In this document: piece after piece, positions 27,246 to 34,507 of the stretch | Layout of the letters: each line of letters opens with the position of its first letter | Numbering within the stretch: the first letter of the stretch is position 1 | DNA from: G963662675 sp963662675 | GTDB lineage: Bacteria > Bacteroidota > Bacteroidia > Bacteroidales > Prolixibacteraceae | DNA: 64,000 bases | NCBI GenBank assembly: GCA_963662675.2 | Contig: CAXXHP010000004.1 | Span: forward strand, 62,001-126,000 | Reading direction: 5' to 3' | Translations under genes and position numbers: made by a program | Notes under the pieces: model-generated | Database searches by the model: none | Told to the model about the DNA's origin: nothing | What the model saw: only the letters and a program-made list of their open reading frames with translations

Positions 27246-27539
27246 ATGACTGAGCAGGATCAAATTTTACTTGACGATTTTAAGGCGAAACTCAGACTGT
27301 TTATTAAACGACACGACAGTTTAAAAAACGAAAATCAAGAATTAGCAGAACAAGTTAAATTTCTGCAAGAAGAGTTGATCCGGTTGAAAAGTGAAAATGA
27401 TGGTTTAGTCAAAAAGTATGATGATTTAAGGGTTGCAAAAGTTTTATCTGTTAATGATAGTGATAAACAACAGATGAAACAGCGCATCAACAAAATAGTG
27501 CGGGAAATTGATAAATGTATTGCTCAGTTAAATGTGTAG
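27246..27539 (+). CDS. Small coiled-coil protein, ZapB-like
   Basis: The 97 residues are almost entirely helical, with a clear coiled coil (KNENQELAEQVKFLQEELI, RLKSENDGLVKKYDDLR). It lies 16 bases upstream of zapA. In Bacteroidota a small coiled-coil protein is usually found here, and a role as ZapA partner in Z-ring organisation, like ZapB, is likely but inferred from position and shape only. Confidence 0.7.
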   Translation: MTEQDQILLDDFKAKLRLFIKRHDSLKNENQELAEQVKFLQEELIRLKSENDGLVKKYDDLRVAKVLSVNDSDKQQMKQRINKIVREIDKCIAQLNV

Positions 27540-27555
27540 CAAATGCATCGTATAA

Positions 27556-27849
27556 ATGGCAGATAAGCTTTCAATAAATATTAATATCAACGGGAGAACA
27601 TATCCCCTGAAGATTGACCGGAGACAAGAGGAGAGGTATCGGAAAGCTGCTAAGATGGTTAATGATATAGTTCTAGAATACAAAAAAAAGTATGTCAATC
27701 AAGATGCTCAGGATTTTTTGGCAATGACAGCTTTTCAAGTAGTATTGAAAAATTTAGAAATAGAGGATCAGGCTGATGAATCACCTATTCTGGATGAGCT
27801 TAAAGAACTTGACGAACAGTTGAGTGAATATTTATCATTAAACAAATAA
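27556..27849 (+). CDS. zapA: Cell division protein ZapA
   Basis: The 97-residue protein has the ZapA N-terminal beta-hairpin (LSINININGRTYPLKIDR) followed by QEERYRKAAKMVNDIV and the C-terminal coiled helix (FLAMTAFQVVLKNLEIED). ZapA stabilises FtsZ bundles at mid-cell. It is cotranscribed with the upstream coiled-coil gene and lies 106 bases before rny. Confidence 0.92.
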   Translation: MADKLSINININGRTYPLKIDRRQEERYRKAAKMVNDIVLEYKKKYVNQDAQDFLAMTAFQVVLKNLEIEDQADESPILDELKELDEQLSEYLSLNK

Positions 27850-27866
27850 AAATACAATATATCGAG

Positions 27867-27925
27867 AGCCCGCTTTTGGTGCAGTTTCTTTTGAAATGAA
27901 ACTGTACTAAATAGCTGGCTTTTTA
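27867..27925 (+). other. Structured RNA element between zapA and rny
   Basis: An outer AGCC (27867-27870)/GGCT (27917-27920) pairing encloses a strong inner hairpin CAGTTTC (27882-27888)/GAAACTG (27898-27904), followed by T-rich sequence (TTTTTAGTTTTT). It could be a terminator/attenuator that tunes rny expression, or a small RNA. I do not recognise a named family. Confidence 0.4.
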
Positions 27926-27955
27926 GTTTTTACGAACATTCAAAATATAACTAAA

Positions 27956-29509
27956 ATGGAAATAATATTATACGTAGTTTCAGGCTTTCTTGTAGGTGGT
28001 GCTATATCCTATTTCTTGTTGGATAAGGCTATCATAGGAAAGAAGAATAAAATAATTAGTGAGGCTGAGTCTGAAGGAGAAGTGATTAAAAAAGATAAAA
28101 TACTTCAGGCAAAAGAGAAATTCTTTCAGCTTAAAACAGATCATGAAAAGTACATCAACGAAAGGAACAATAAAGTTGCTGTATTGGAGAATAAGCTGAA
28201 GCAAAAGGAAACGATGTTTTTGCAACGCAAGGATGAATTTCAACGCACATTTAGGGATTTTGAATCAGAAAAGAAGGAAATCGACATCATTCGTGAGAAT
28301 CTTTCTATGCAATTGAACATGGTTCAACAAAAGGAGGATGAATTAGATAAGATGCACAAGCAGCAGGTGGAGCAATTGGAGGCTATCTCCGGATTGTCTG
28401 CTGAGGAAGCAAAAAGCCAAATGGTTGAGTCGTTAAAAGGCGAGGCCAAAACAGAGGCCATGTCTTATGTAAATGAAATTATGGAGGAGGCCAAACTTAC
28501 CGCAAACAAAGAAGCGAAGAAAGTGGTTGTTAAAACTATACAACGAGTAGCTACAGAAACTGCCATTGAGAATGCAGTTACCATTTTCCATATTGAAAGT
28601 GACGAAATTAAAGGACGTATCATTGGTCGTGAAGGCCGTAATATCCGCGCTCTTGAAGCCGCTACCGGAATTGAGATTATTGTGGATGATACACCGGAAG
28701 CAATTGTACTTTCAGGCTTTGATCCGGTACGTCGCGAGATTGCTCGTTTGGCATTGCACCAATTGGTTACCGATGGGCGTATTCACCCAGCACGAATTGA
28801 AGAGGTTGTTGGTAAGGTGAAAAAACAAGTTGAAGAAGAAATTATTGAAACTGGTAAGCGTACAACAATTGATATGGGTGTGCATGGATTGCATCCTGAG
28901 TTGATTCGTTTAATTGGTAAAATGAAATACCGTTCATCTTACGGACAAAACCTATTGCAGCACTCACGTGAAGTAGCCAACCTTAGTGCTATTATGGCTG
29001 CAGAGCTTGGCCTGAATGTGAAGTGGGCGAAACGTGCCGGATTACTGCATGATATTGGTAAAGTGCCTGATGATGAGCCGGAATTGCCACACGCAGTATT
29101 GGGTATGAAGTTGGCTGAGAAATTCAAAGAAAAACCGGAGATATGCAATGCCATTGGTGCTCACCATGATGAGGTTGAGATGAATAGCATGCTTGCTCCA
29201 ATAGTGCAGGTTTGTGATGCGATTTCTGGTGCACGTCCTGGTGCACGCCGTGAGGTGGTCGAATCATACATTAAACGGTTGAAAGCATTAGAAGATTTAG
29301 CACTTTCTTATCCTGGTGTTTTGAAAACATATGCTATTCAGGCTGGACGCGAGTTGCGAGTTATTGTAGGTAGTGATAAGATTTCTGACAAAGAATCAGA
29401 ACAACTATCGTATGATATTGCGAAACACATTCAGGATGAAATGACTTATCCGGGACAAATAAAAATTACTGTTATCCGTGAATTGAGAGCAGTAACATAT
29501 GCGAAGTAA
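27956..29509 (+). CDS. rny: Ribonuclease Y
   Basis: RNase Y is a membrane-anchored endoribonuclease that initiates mRNA decay. The 517-residue protein shows an N-terminal membrane segment (YVVSGFLVGGAISYFLL), a long coiled coil (about 35-170), a KH domain (IKGRIIGREGRNIRALEAA) and an HD domain (QNLLQHSREVANLSAIMA, GLLHDIGKVPDDE) ending in the usual PGQIKITVIRELRA. The length is canonical. It is followed by a strong terminator. Confidence 0.97.
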   Translation: MEIILYVVSGFLVGGAISYFLLDKAIIGKKNKIISEAESEGEVIKKDKILQAKEKFFQLKTDHEKYINERNNKVAVLENKLKQKETMFLQRKDEFQRTFRDFESEKKEIDIIRENLSMQLNMVQQKEDELDKMHKQQVEQLEAISGLSAEEAKSQMVESLKGEAKTEAMSYVNEIMEEAKLTANKEAKKVVVKTIQRVATETAIENAVTIFHIESDEIKGRIIGREGRNIRALEAATGIEIIVDDTPEAIVLSGFDPVRREIARLALHQLVTDGRIHPARIEEVVGKVKKQVEEEIIETGKRTTIDMGVHGLHPELIRLIGKMKYRSSYGQNLLQHSREVANLSAIMAAELGLNVKWAKRAGLLHDIGKVPDDEPELPHAVLGMKLAEKFKEKPEICNAIGAHHDEVEMNSMLAPIVQVCDAISGARPGARREVVESYIKRLKALEDLALSYPGVLKTYAIQAGRELRVIVGSDKISDKESEQLSYDIAKHIQDEMTYPGQIKITVIRELRAVTYAK

Positions 29510-29568
29510 ATCCGAACGAAATATTTGAACAGCAAAGGAGCTGTTAAAAGGTATAAAACTCATTTAAA

Positions 29569-29605
29569 AACGTCATTCCGAACTTGTTTCGGGATGACGT
29601 TTTTC
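29569..29605 (+). terminator. Intrinsic terminator after rny, built from a dispersed repeat
   Basis: A 14-base-pair stem AACGTCATTCCGAA/TTCGGGATGACGTT (one G-T pair, CTTG-type loop) is followed by TTTTT. Its arms belong to the CGTCATTCCGAA... repeat family seen again at 29616 and 30853. Confidence 0.85.
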
Positions 29606-29615
29606 CGTTGATTAA

Positions 29616-29640
29616 GATCCTGAAATAAGTTCAGAATGAC
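29616..29640. repeat. 25-base dispersed repeat, copy 1
   Basis: It starts GATCCTGAAATAAGTTC and ends with GAATGAC. It matches 30853-30877 at 21 of 25 positions and shares its sense with the arms of the rny terminator. Confidence 0.6.
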
Positions 29641-29780
29641 TTGATTTTTTACTTCACTGGCAGTTGAAAAGTATGGCCTACCGAGGTTTTGATTAGCAAA
29701 CAAGGCCGAAAATCAGGGGGTGGTACTAGTAAACCATTCTGTTTGATGAGGAACGACGAGTTGGGTTGCATGGTGTTTTC

Positions 29781-29879
29781 AATCCGTAGTTTTCTTTCAA
29801 AAGGTCAGTCATCCTTGACTTTTTTTGTTTCCGTTTTTTGGGTCAAGCCAAAAAATGAAATCCCGTTCGGAAGAACAGT
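29781..29879 (-). repeat. Dispersed ~100-base intergenic repeat, copy 2
   Basis: This is the reverse complement of the element at 24165-24260. On the minus strand it reads CTGTTCTTCCGAACGGGATT, then GGCTTGACCCAAAAAACGG, an A-rich core, GTCAAGGATGAC and CTTTTGAAAGAAAAC. The CTTGAC...GTCAAG arms form an inverted repeat. Confidence 0.65.
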
Positions 29880-29932
29880 CCATTCAAGCTGAGGAATTCA
29901 GTATTTTACGAACCTTTCTATTTGGTGGGTTA

Positions 29933-30679
29933 TTAATTTCCGAAAACGCGTTTCAAGAGTTCGGTAACCCGGGCGGCAGGATCCTGACGGATGTTCTTCT
30001 CCGTTTCTCTAATCTTCAGAAAAAGGCCATCTAAGGCACGTCGGGTAAGGTACGAGCTAAGGTTGGTGTCAACCGTTTGCATATTCGCCAATTGCCCAAC
30101 CAAAGACCCGGCAATTTGATTCCAATTGCTTGTTAATTCGTCCCATGATTGTTGTGCCGAAATATTTCCTGCCAGTTTTTTATCCAAAGAGGTTTCAATT
30201 TTAGGTTGATATACAGCAAAGAGAGCTTCGTAATTGGTTTGCTCCAGATAATTTGTTGCCGCAAAATCGCCACCGGTGAGTATGCCCGCGGCATCTTGTA
30301 TGGTCATTGATTTTATGCTGTTGGCAATTATTGGGGCAGCTTCCTTTGCTGCGTCCGATGCTGCCTGGTTAATGCTTTCAATTGCATTGTCAACCAATTG
30401 TTGTCCGCCGGGTAGTTTACCCAAATTTTCGATTATAACATCTGCTTCTGGAGGAAGCAATATTTTTACGGCCTCGTCTCTTAGGTAACCGTTATTAACC
30501 GCTAGATGAGCTACTGAGCTGTCAACCCCAATCGTGAGTGCCTGTTTTAACCCGGCAATAATTTCGGTTTGGGATAATGGCAGTTGATCTTGATAAACGG
30601 CCTGTGCAATCTGCTGCATTTCGGCACAGCCAGTAAGTAGTGTTATGGATAGTGCAAGTGTAATAATTTTTGTTTTCAT
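29933..30679 (-). CDS. DUF4197 lipoprotein
   Basis: The 248-residue protein has a lipoprotein signal (ITLALSITLLTGC) and matches DUF4197: GLKQALTIGVDSSVAHLAVN, LPPEADVIIENLGKLPGG, MTIQDAAGILTGGDFAAT and YLTRRALDGLFLKI. It is presumed to be anchored in the inner or outer membrane, facing the periplasm. The family has no assigned function. It is monocistronic and convergent with rny. Confidence 0.88.
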   Translation of the reverse strand: MKTKIITLALSITLLTGCAEMQQIAQAVYQDQLPLSQTEIIAGLKQALTIGVDSSVAHLAVNNGYLRDEAVKILLPPEADVIIENLGKLPGGQQLVDNAIESINQAASDAAKEAAPIIANSIKSMTIQDAAGILTGGDFAATNYLEQTNYEALFAVYQPKIETSLDKKLAGNISAQQSWDELTSNWNQIAGSLVGQLANMQTVDTNLSSYLTRRALDGLFLKIRETEKNIRQDPAARVTELLKRVFGN

Positions 30680-31069
30680 ACTTAATATTTTGCTTTGATG
30701 GCTATTTTAGAACAAGATACAAGAAAATTGGTTTGAAGAATGATTCACGATTTTTGATTTTCGGATAGTGCCTTTTGTTTTAACCTTCTAGTAATTGGAT
30801 ATTATCTGAGTTTTCAGGTCGTGAAAAAATAACTCTACTCAATTAAACAACAGATCCCGAAATAAATTCGGGATGACTGATTCTGATATTCAATCAACCT
30901 GTATTAACGTTGCATTTAAACTTATGTTGAGAACTTTGGTCAAACGAAACAATAAATTATTTTTTTTTGATAAATTTCAGAAGCGTACAAAAAAGTAAAC
31001 AATACATCTGGTTATTGAGGAATATGTAATAGGATAAGCTAGTTGGCAATAATTTTAACTCACCAAGAA
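30680..31069. other. Intergenic region with 25-base repeat
   Basis: This is a gene-free AT-rich spacer of 390 bases. Apart from the 25-base repeat at 30853-30877, no feature was recognised. Confidence 0.4.
30853..30877. repeat. 25-base dispersed repeat, copy 2
   Basis: It starts GATCCCGAAATAAATTC and ends GGGATGAC. It matches the copy at 29616-29640 at 21 of 25 positions, and the imperfect palindrome CCCGAA...TTCGGG is better preserved here. Confidence 0.6.
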
Positions 31070-31282
31070 ATGTCAATCAATGAAAATGTCAATATTAGAA
31101 TTAAGGCACTAAAATATAACCTTGACCAATTAAATGAAGCATATGAGTTGATAGCAATAGATGTTGTGATTGAAGCGGGAATGGAATATGAAAAACAATA
31201 TCCTTATAACGATGAGACTCTTGCCATAATTCGAAAACAAGATGAGCTTAAAAAATCAAGAAAAAATAATAATACACTTTAA
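31070..31282 (+). CDS. Small hypothetical protein
   Basis: A 70-residue acidic/helical ORF is read from ATG 31070 (an upstream TTG at 31043 is less likely). It contains NIRIKALKYNLDQLNEAYEL and MEYEKQYPYNDETLAIIRK. It overlaps by 41 bases a second small ORF starting at 31242. No family was recognised. Size, overlap and position beside a RAYT transposase suggest accessory DNA. Confidence 0.4.
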   Translation: MSINENVNIRIKALKYNLDQLNEAYELIAIDVVIEAGMEYEKQYPYNDETLAIIRKQDELKKSRKNNNTL

Positions 31283-31397
31283 GGAATCATGGTTTTATTG
31301 CGGAATTGACACAGTTGAATGTTGCAATAATCTTTACAATGAACTAATTAGTTTGATCAGTGACGAATACCCTAATATCCAGACACCCAGGGGATAG
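31242..31397 (+). CDS. Small hypothetical protein overlapping the previous ORF
   Basis: A 51-codon ORF starts at ATG 31242 and ends at TAG 31395-31397. It includes FKESWFYCGIDTVECCNNLY and ELISLISDEYPNIQTP. It has three Cys and a coding-like residue mix. It overlaps the upstream ORF by 41 bases in another frame, which suggests either translational coupling or that both are pieces of one frame-shifted gene. Its function is unknown. Confidence 0.35.
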   Translation: MSLKNQEKIIIHFKESWFYCGIDTVECCNNLYNELISLISDEYPNIQTPRG

Positions 31398-31450
31398 AAG
31401 TTGTTGCTAATAACGACAATGAGGATTTAGATAAATTTACAGCCTAGAAT

Positions 31451-32065
31451 ATGTCAGACAAATTTCAGAATAAATATAGAATACCATCTGCTCGTTTACA
31501 AAACTGGGATTATAGATGGAATGGGGCCTATTTTGTGACGATATGTACACAAGGCCGGGAATCTTATTTTGGGGAAATTGTAGATGGGAAAATGAAATTG
31601 TCTGAAATAGGGGAAATTGTAGAATACGAATGGTTGAAAACATATGAAATGCGTCCTGATATGAATTTGCAGATGGGTGAATTTGTTGTGATGCCAAATC
31701 ATTTTCATGCAATTATCATAATTGGTGAGAATATGTATAACACGAAACGTGGGATGGAATATGGGGCGGCATGTGGGACGGAACGTAGTAGAGACGCAAT
31801 GCATTGCGTTTCTACCATTGGCGACACCACCATCAATGAATCAAAAAATAAATTTGGTGCCCAATCAAAAAATCTGGCATCAATTATTCGTGGTTTCAAA
31901 TCGTCTGTTACGGTAAATGCAAGGCATATTCATGCAGATTTTGCCTGGCAATCTCGTTTTCACGACCACATTATTCGCAACGATGATTCGTTTCAAAGGA
32001 TTAGAACATACATTTCAACCAATCCCGCAAATTGGCAAAATGATAAATTTTCCGATAGAACGTAG
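31451..32065 (+). CDS. REP-associated tyrosine transposase (RAYT, Y1_Tnp)
   Basis: The 204-residue IS200-like single-strand transposase shows NWDYRWNGAYFVTICTQGR, the HUH motif in VVMPNHFHAIIII and the catalytic Tyr in RIRTYISTNPANW near the end. RAYTs are domesticated transposases linked with REP palindromes. Two such palindromes are present: one within this coding region (31788-31815, residues about 113-122) and one overlapping its stop codon (32062-32089). The residues encoded by the internal palindrome (ERSRDAMHCVST) sit in a low-complexity loop between HUH and Tyr. A truncated second copy lies at 33919. Confidence 0.88.
   Translation: MSDKFQNKYRIPSARLQNWDYRWNGAYFVTICTQGRESYFGEIVDGKMKLSEIGEIVEYEWLKTYEMRPDMNLQMGEFVVMPNHFHAIIIIGENMYNTKRGMEYGAACGTERSRDAMHCVSTIGDTTINESKNKFGAQSKNLASIIRGFKSSVTVNARHIHADFAWQSRFHDHIIRNDDSFQRIRTYISTNPANWQNDKFSDRT
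31788..31815. repeat. REP palindrome inside the RAYT gene
   Basis: It is a 28-base near-perfect palindrome with half site GTAGAGACGCAAT and one mismatch in the other arm (GCGTTTCTAC). It is identical in design to 32062-32089. Confidence 0.8.
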
Positions 32066-32089
32066 AGACGCAATGCATTGTGTTTCTAC
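32062..32089. repeat. REP palindrome overlapping the RAYT stop codon
   Basis: A 28-base palindrome has the same half site GTAGAGACGCAAT and other arm TGTGTTTCTAC. Bases 32063-32065 are the TAG stop of the transposase gene. Confidence 0.8.
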
Positions 32090-32220
32090 CTGAAAAACCG
32101 ATGGAACTACAATGCAAAATATTTTAACTATTTTGCATTGTCATCGATAATGGCAATATGACAAAACCTAAAATTGGAAGTAAAACCAGTTTTTAAACAG
32201 ACTGCCATTAATTTTTTAAA

Positions 32221-33660
32221 ATGAAACTACTACTAACAGGTGCATCTGGATATATTGGGAAACGACTTCTCCCCGTTTTGGTAGACAGTGGTCATGAAGT
32301 GATATGCTGTGTTAGAGATATTGAAAGATTTACTCCACCGGAATCACTAAAATCAAGCATAAAAATAATTCAGGTTGACCTGCTGGACAAAGCTTCATTA
32401 GAAAGCATTCCAAAAGATATTGACGGGGCTTTTTATTTGGTCCATTCAATGTCGGCATCTTCTGATTATCAGTCATTAGAGCTAGAGTCGGCTGTTAATT
32501 TCAGAAATGCAATTAATCAAACGAATGTGCAACATGTGGTGTATTTAAGTGGCATCGTAAATGAATCGACATTGTCTAGGCACCTAGCGTCCAGAAAAAA
32601 TGTTGAATTAGAACTTAGCAAGGGCAATTATAATTTTACCGCTTTAAGAGCGGGTATTATTATTGGTTCGGGAAGTGCTTCTTTTGAAATAATGAGGGAT
32701 TTAGTAGAGAAACTTCCCATTATGGTCACTCCTAAATGGCTAAATACGAAATGTCAGCCTATCGCAATATCAGATGTTATAAGGTTTCTTTCCCAAACGA
32801 TATTCAACCCAAAGACATTTAATAAAGATTTTGATATTGGAGGTCCTAATATATTATCGTATAAAGATATGCTCTTAGAGTTAGGGCGGAAAAGAAATTT
32901 GAAACGCCATATTTTTATTGTTCCTGTTATGACTCCCAAGCTTTCTTCATATTGGTTGTATTTTGTAACATCAACCTCCTATAAACTCGCTGTTGCGTTA
33001 GTGAATAGTATGAAAGTAGAAGTGATATGCCGAGATGATGAGATAAATAAAATATTGGGGATAGAGCCAATAAGTTATCAGGTGTCTTTAGATAGAGCTT
33101 TTAGTAAAATAGAAAGAAATGAAGTGGTTTCTAGCTGGAAGGATGCCTTCATTAGCAGTGGTTTCAAATTTAATATATCAGAGTTTATTCAGGTACCATC
33201 TTTTGGGTGTTTTCGAGATGTTAGAGAAAAAACAGTTATCCACAGAGAAGATTGTATTAACAAAATTTGGAGTATTGGAGGTAAAAATGGTTGGTATTAT
33301 GGAAACTGGCTATGGCGGGTTAGAGGATTTATAGATAGGTTGGTAGGTGGAGTTGGATTAAGAAGAGGACGTACTTCAGAAAACTCTTTAAATGCAGGAG
33401 ATGCATTAGATTTTTGGAGAGTATTGTACGCAGATAAAAGTGAGGGGCGTTTACTTCTATTTGCAGAAATGAAATTGCCAGGGGAAGCTTGGCTCGAATT
33501 TAGAATTGTTGAAGATAAATTGATACAAACAGCTACTTTCAGACCATTGGGGATAATTGGAAGAGTATATTGGTATGCAGTTCTTCCATTTCATGGGATT
33601 ATTTTCAAAGGGATGATCCAGAAATTAACCAACACACAATCGAAAAGACTGACCCACTAG
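32221..33660 (+). CDS. NAD(P)-binding SDR-like protein with C-terminal DUF2867
   Basis: The 479-residue protein has two parts. The N-terminal ~290 residues form an atypical SDR Rossmann domain (MKLLLTGASGYIGKRLLPVL, VDLLDKASLE, GAFYLVHSM, HVVYLSGI). The C-terminal part is DUF2867 (GWYYGNWLWRVRGFIDRLVG, RTSENSLNAGDALDFWRV, TFRPLGIIGRVYWYAVLPFH). This two-domain form is widespread in bacteria with no settled function; redox or quinone-related roles have been proposed for relatives. It is monocistronic. Confidence 0.85.
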   Translation: MKLLLTGASGYIGKRLLPVLVDSGHEVICCVRDIERFTPPESLKSSIKIIQVDLLDKASLESIPKDIDGAFYLVHSMSASSDYQSLELESAVNFRNAINQTNVQHVVYLSGIVNESTLSRHLASRKNVELELSKGNYNFTALRAGIIIGSGSASFEIMRDLVEKLPIMVTPKWLNTKCQPIAISDVIRFLSQTIFNPKTFNKDFDIGGPNILSYKDMLLELGRKRNLKRHIFIVPVMTPKLSSYWLYFVTSTSYKLAVALVNSMKVEVICRDDEINKILGIEPISYQVSLDRAFSKIERNEVVSSWKDAFISSGFKFNISEFIQVPSFGCFRDVREKTVIHREDCINKIWSIGGKNGWYYGNWLWRVRGFIDRLVGGVGLRRGRTSENSLNAGDALDFWRVLYADKSEGRLLLFAEMKLPGEAWLEFRIVEDKLIQTATFRPLGIIGRVYWYAVLPFHGIIFKGMIQKLTNTQSKRLTH

Positions 33661-33918
33661 TAACAACTAACAGGAGAGGCTTTTACATCTCCCTGCGTAT
33701 GTGAGTTGTGCTCCTTTCTTTCGAGCGAAGTATTAATAGAACATACTATTCTCAGAAACATATTGGGCAGTTCGTTAAGTTATAGAAAGCAAACCCGTGT
33801 TTGGGGTTGCCTGATTGTTGAGTTCCAGTAAAGCGACGTAGCCGAAGGCAGGCCATTGTTGTGTCCCTCGGACCCATTAAGCGATAATATCAATTTTGAT
33901 AAATTTATAGCCTAGAAT
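33661..33918. other. Intergenic region between SDR gene and RAYT remnant
   Basis: No ORF was seen. A weak hairpin (GGAGA...TCTCC, 33672-33691) lies just after the SDR stop. The last ~20 bases (GATAAATTTATAGCCTAGAA) match the sequence just upstream of the intact RAYT, so the duplication includes upstream flank. Confidence 0.35.
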
Positions 33919-34121
33919 ATGTCAGATAAATTTCAGAAAAAATATAGAATCCCATCTGCTTGCTTCCAAAATTCGGATTATTGATGGAGTGAGGCCTATT
34001 TTGTGACGATATGTACACAGAACCGGGAATGTTATTTTGGGGAAATTGTAGATGGAAAAATGAAATTGTCAGAAATAGGGGGATATGAATAACCAGGAAT
34101 GTGCGACGGGACGTGGGATGA
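33919..34121 (+). pseudogene. Truncated RAYT transposase copy
   Basis: Bases from ATG 33919 match the N-terminal ~57 codons of the intact RAYT, but an Arg codon (AGA) has become TGA and a deletion removes the HUH region. A short segment corresponding to the pre-palindrome region follows, then a decayed REP arm. The catalytic Tyr part is absent, so it is non-functional. Confidence 0.8.
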
Positions 34122-34143
34122 GTAAAGACGCATTGCATCTCTA
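34122..34143. repeat. Degenerate REP palindrome at end of RAYT remnant
   Basis: GTAAAGACGCATTGCATCTC followed by TA is a shortened version of the palindromes at 31788 and 32062, at the same relative position in the truncated transposase copy. Confidence 0.6.
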
Positions 34144-34301
34144 AAAAGCCCCACACCAATTATATATTTCAACAGCTACCCAAACGCACGGACATACTGC
34201 GGATAATAAAGCACAAACGCACAGAATTTTGTAAATTGCATCGCGTTGTCTCCGCTCTACGAAACTCGCACTATGCCTAGTCAAACCTTTAGAAGTAACT
34301 T

Positions 34302-34496
34302 ATGAAACCTTGTGTTCGCAATATATTCCTGATACTGTTAGTCGTAAACTTTCTGGTATTGGCAGTTTCACTAACGAATATTATACCCGAAAATCCACTT
34401 AAGGAATATCAGTTGTGGTTGGTTGTCAGTTTTGTAATCATCGCCGGCTCAGCGCGGCAATGTTGTCGGGGATCAAAAGAGGAAGAAGAAGCCTGA
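34302..34496 (+). CDS. Small two-helix membrane protein
   Basis: The 64-residue ORF has two hydrophobic segments (NIFLILLVVNFLVLAVSLTN and LWLVVSFVIIAGSA) and a charged tail CCRGSKEEEEA. It looks like a genuine small inner-membrane protein, but no family was recognised and no promoter was identified. It is convergent with the YgiQ gene. Confidence 0.45.
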   Translation: MKPCVRNIFLILLVVNFLVLAVSLTNIIPENPLKEYQLWLVVSFVIIAGSARQCCRGSKEEEEA

Positions 34497-34507
34497 GCGA
34501 CAATCTT

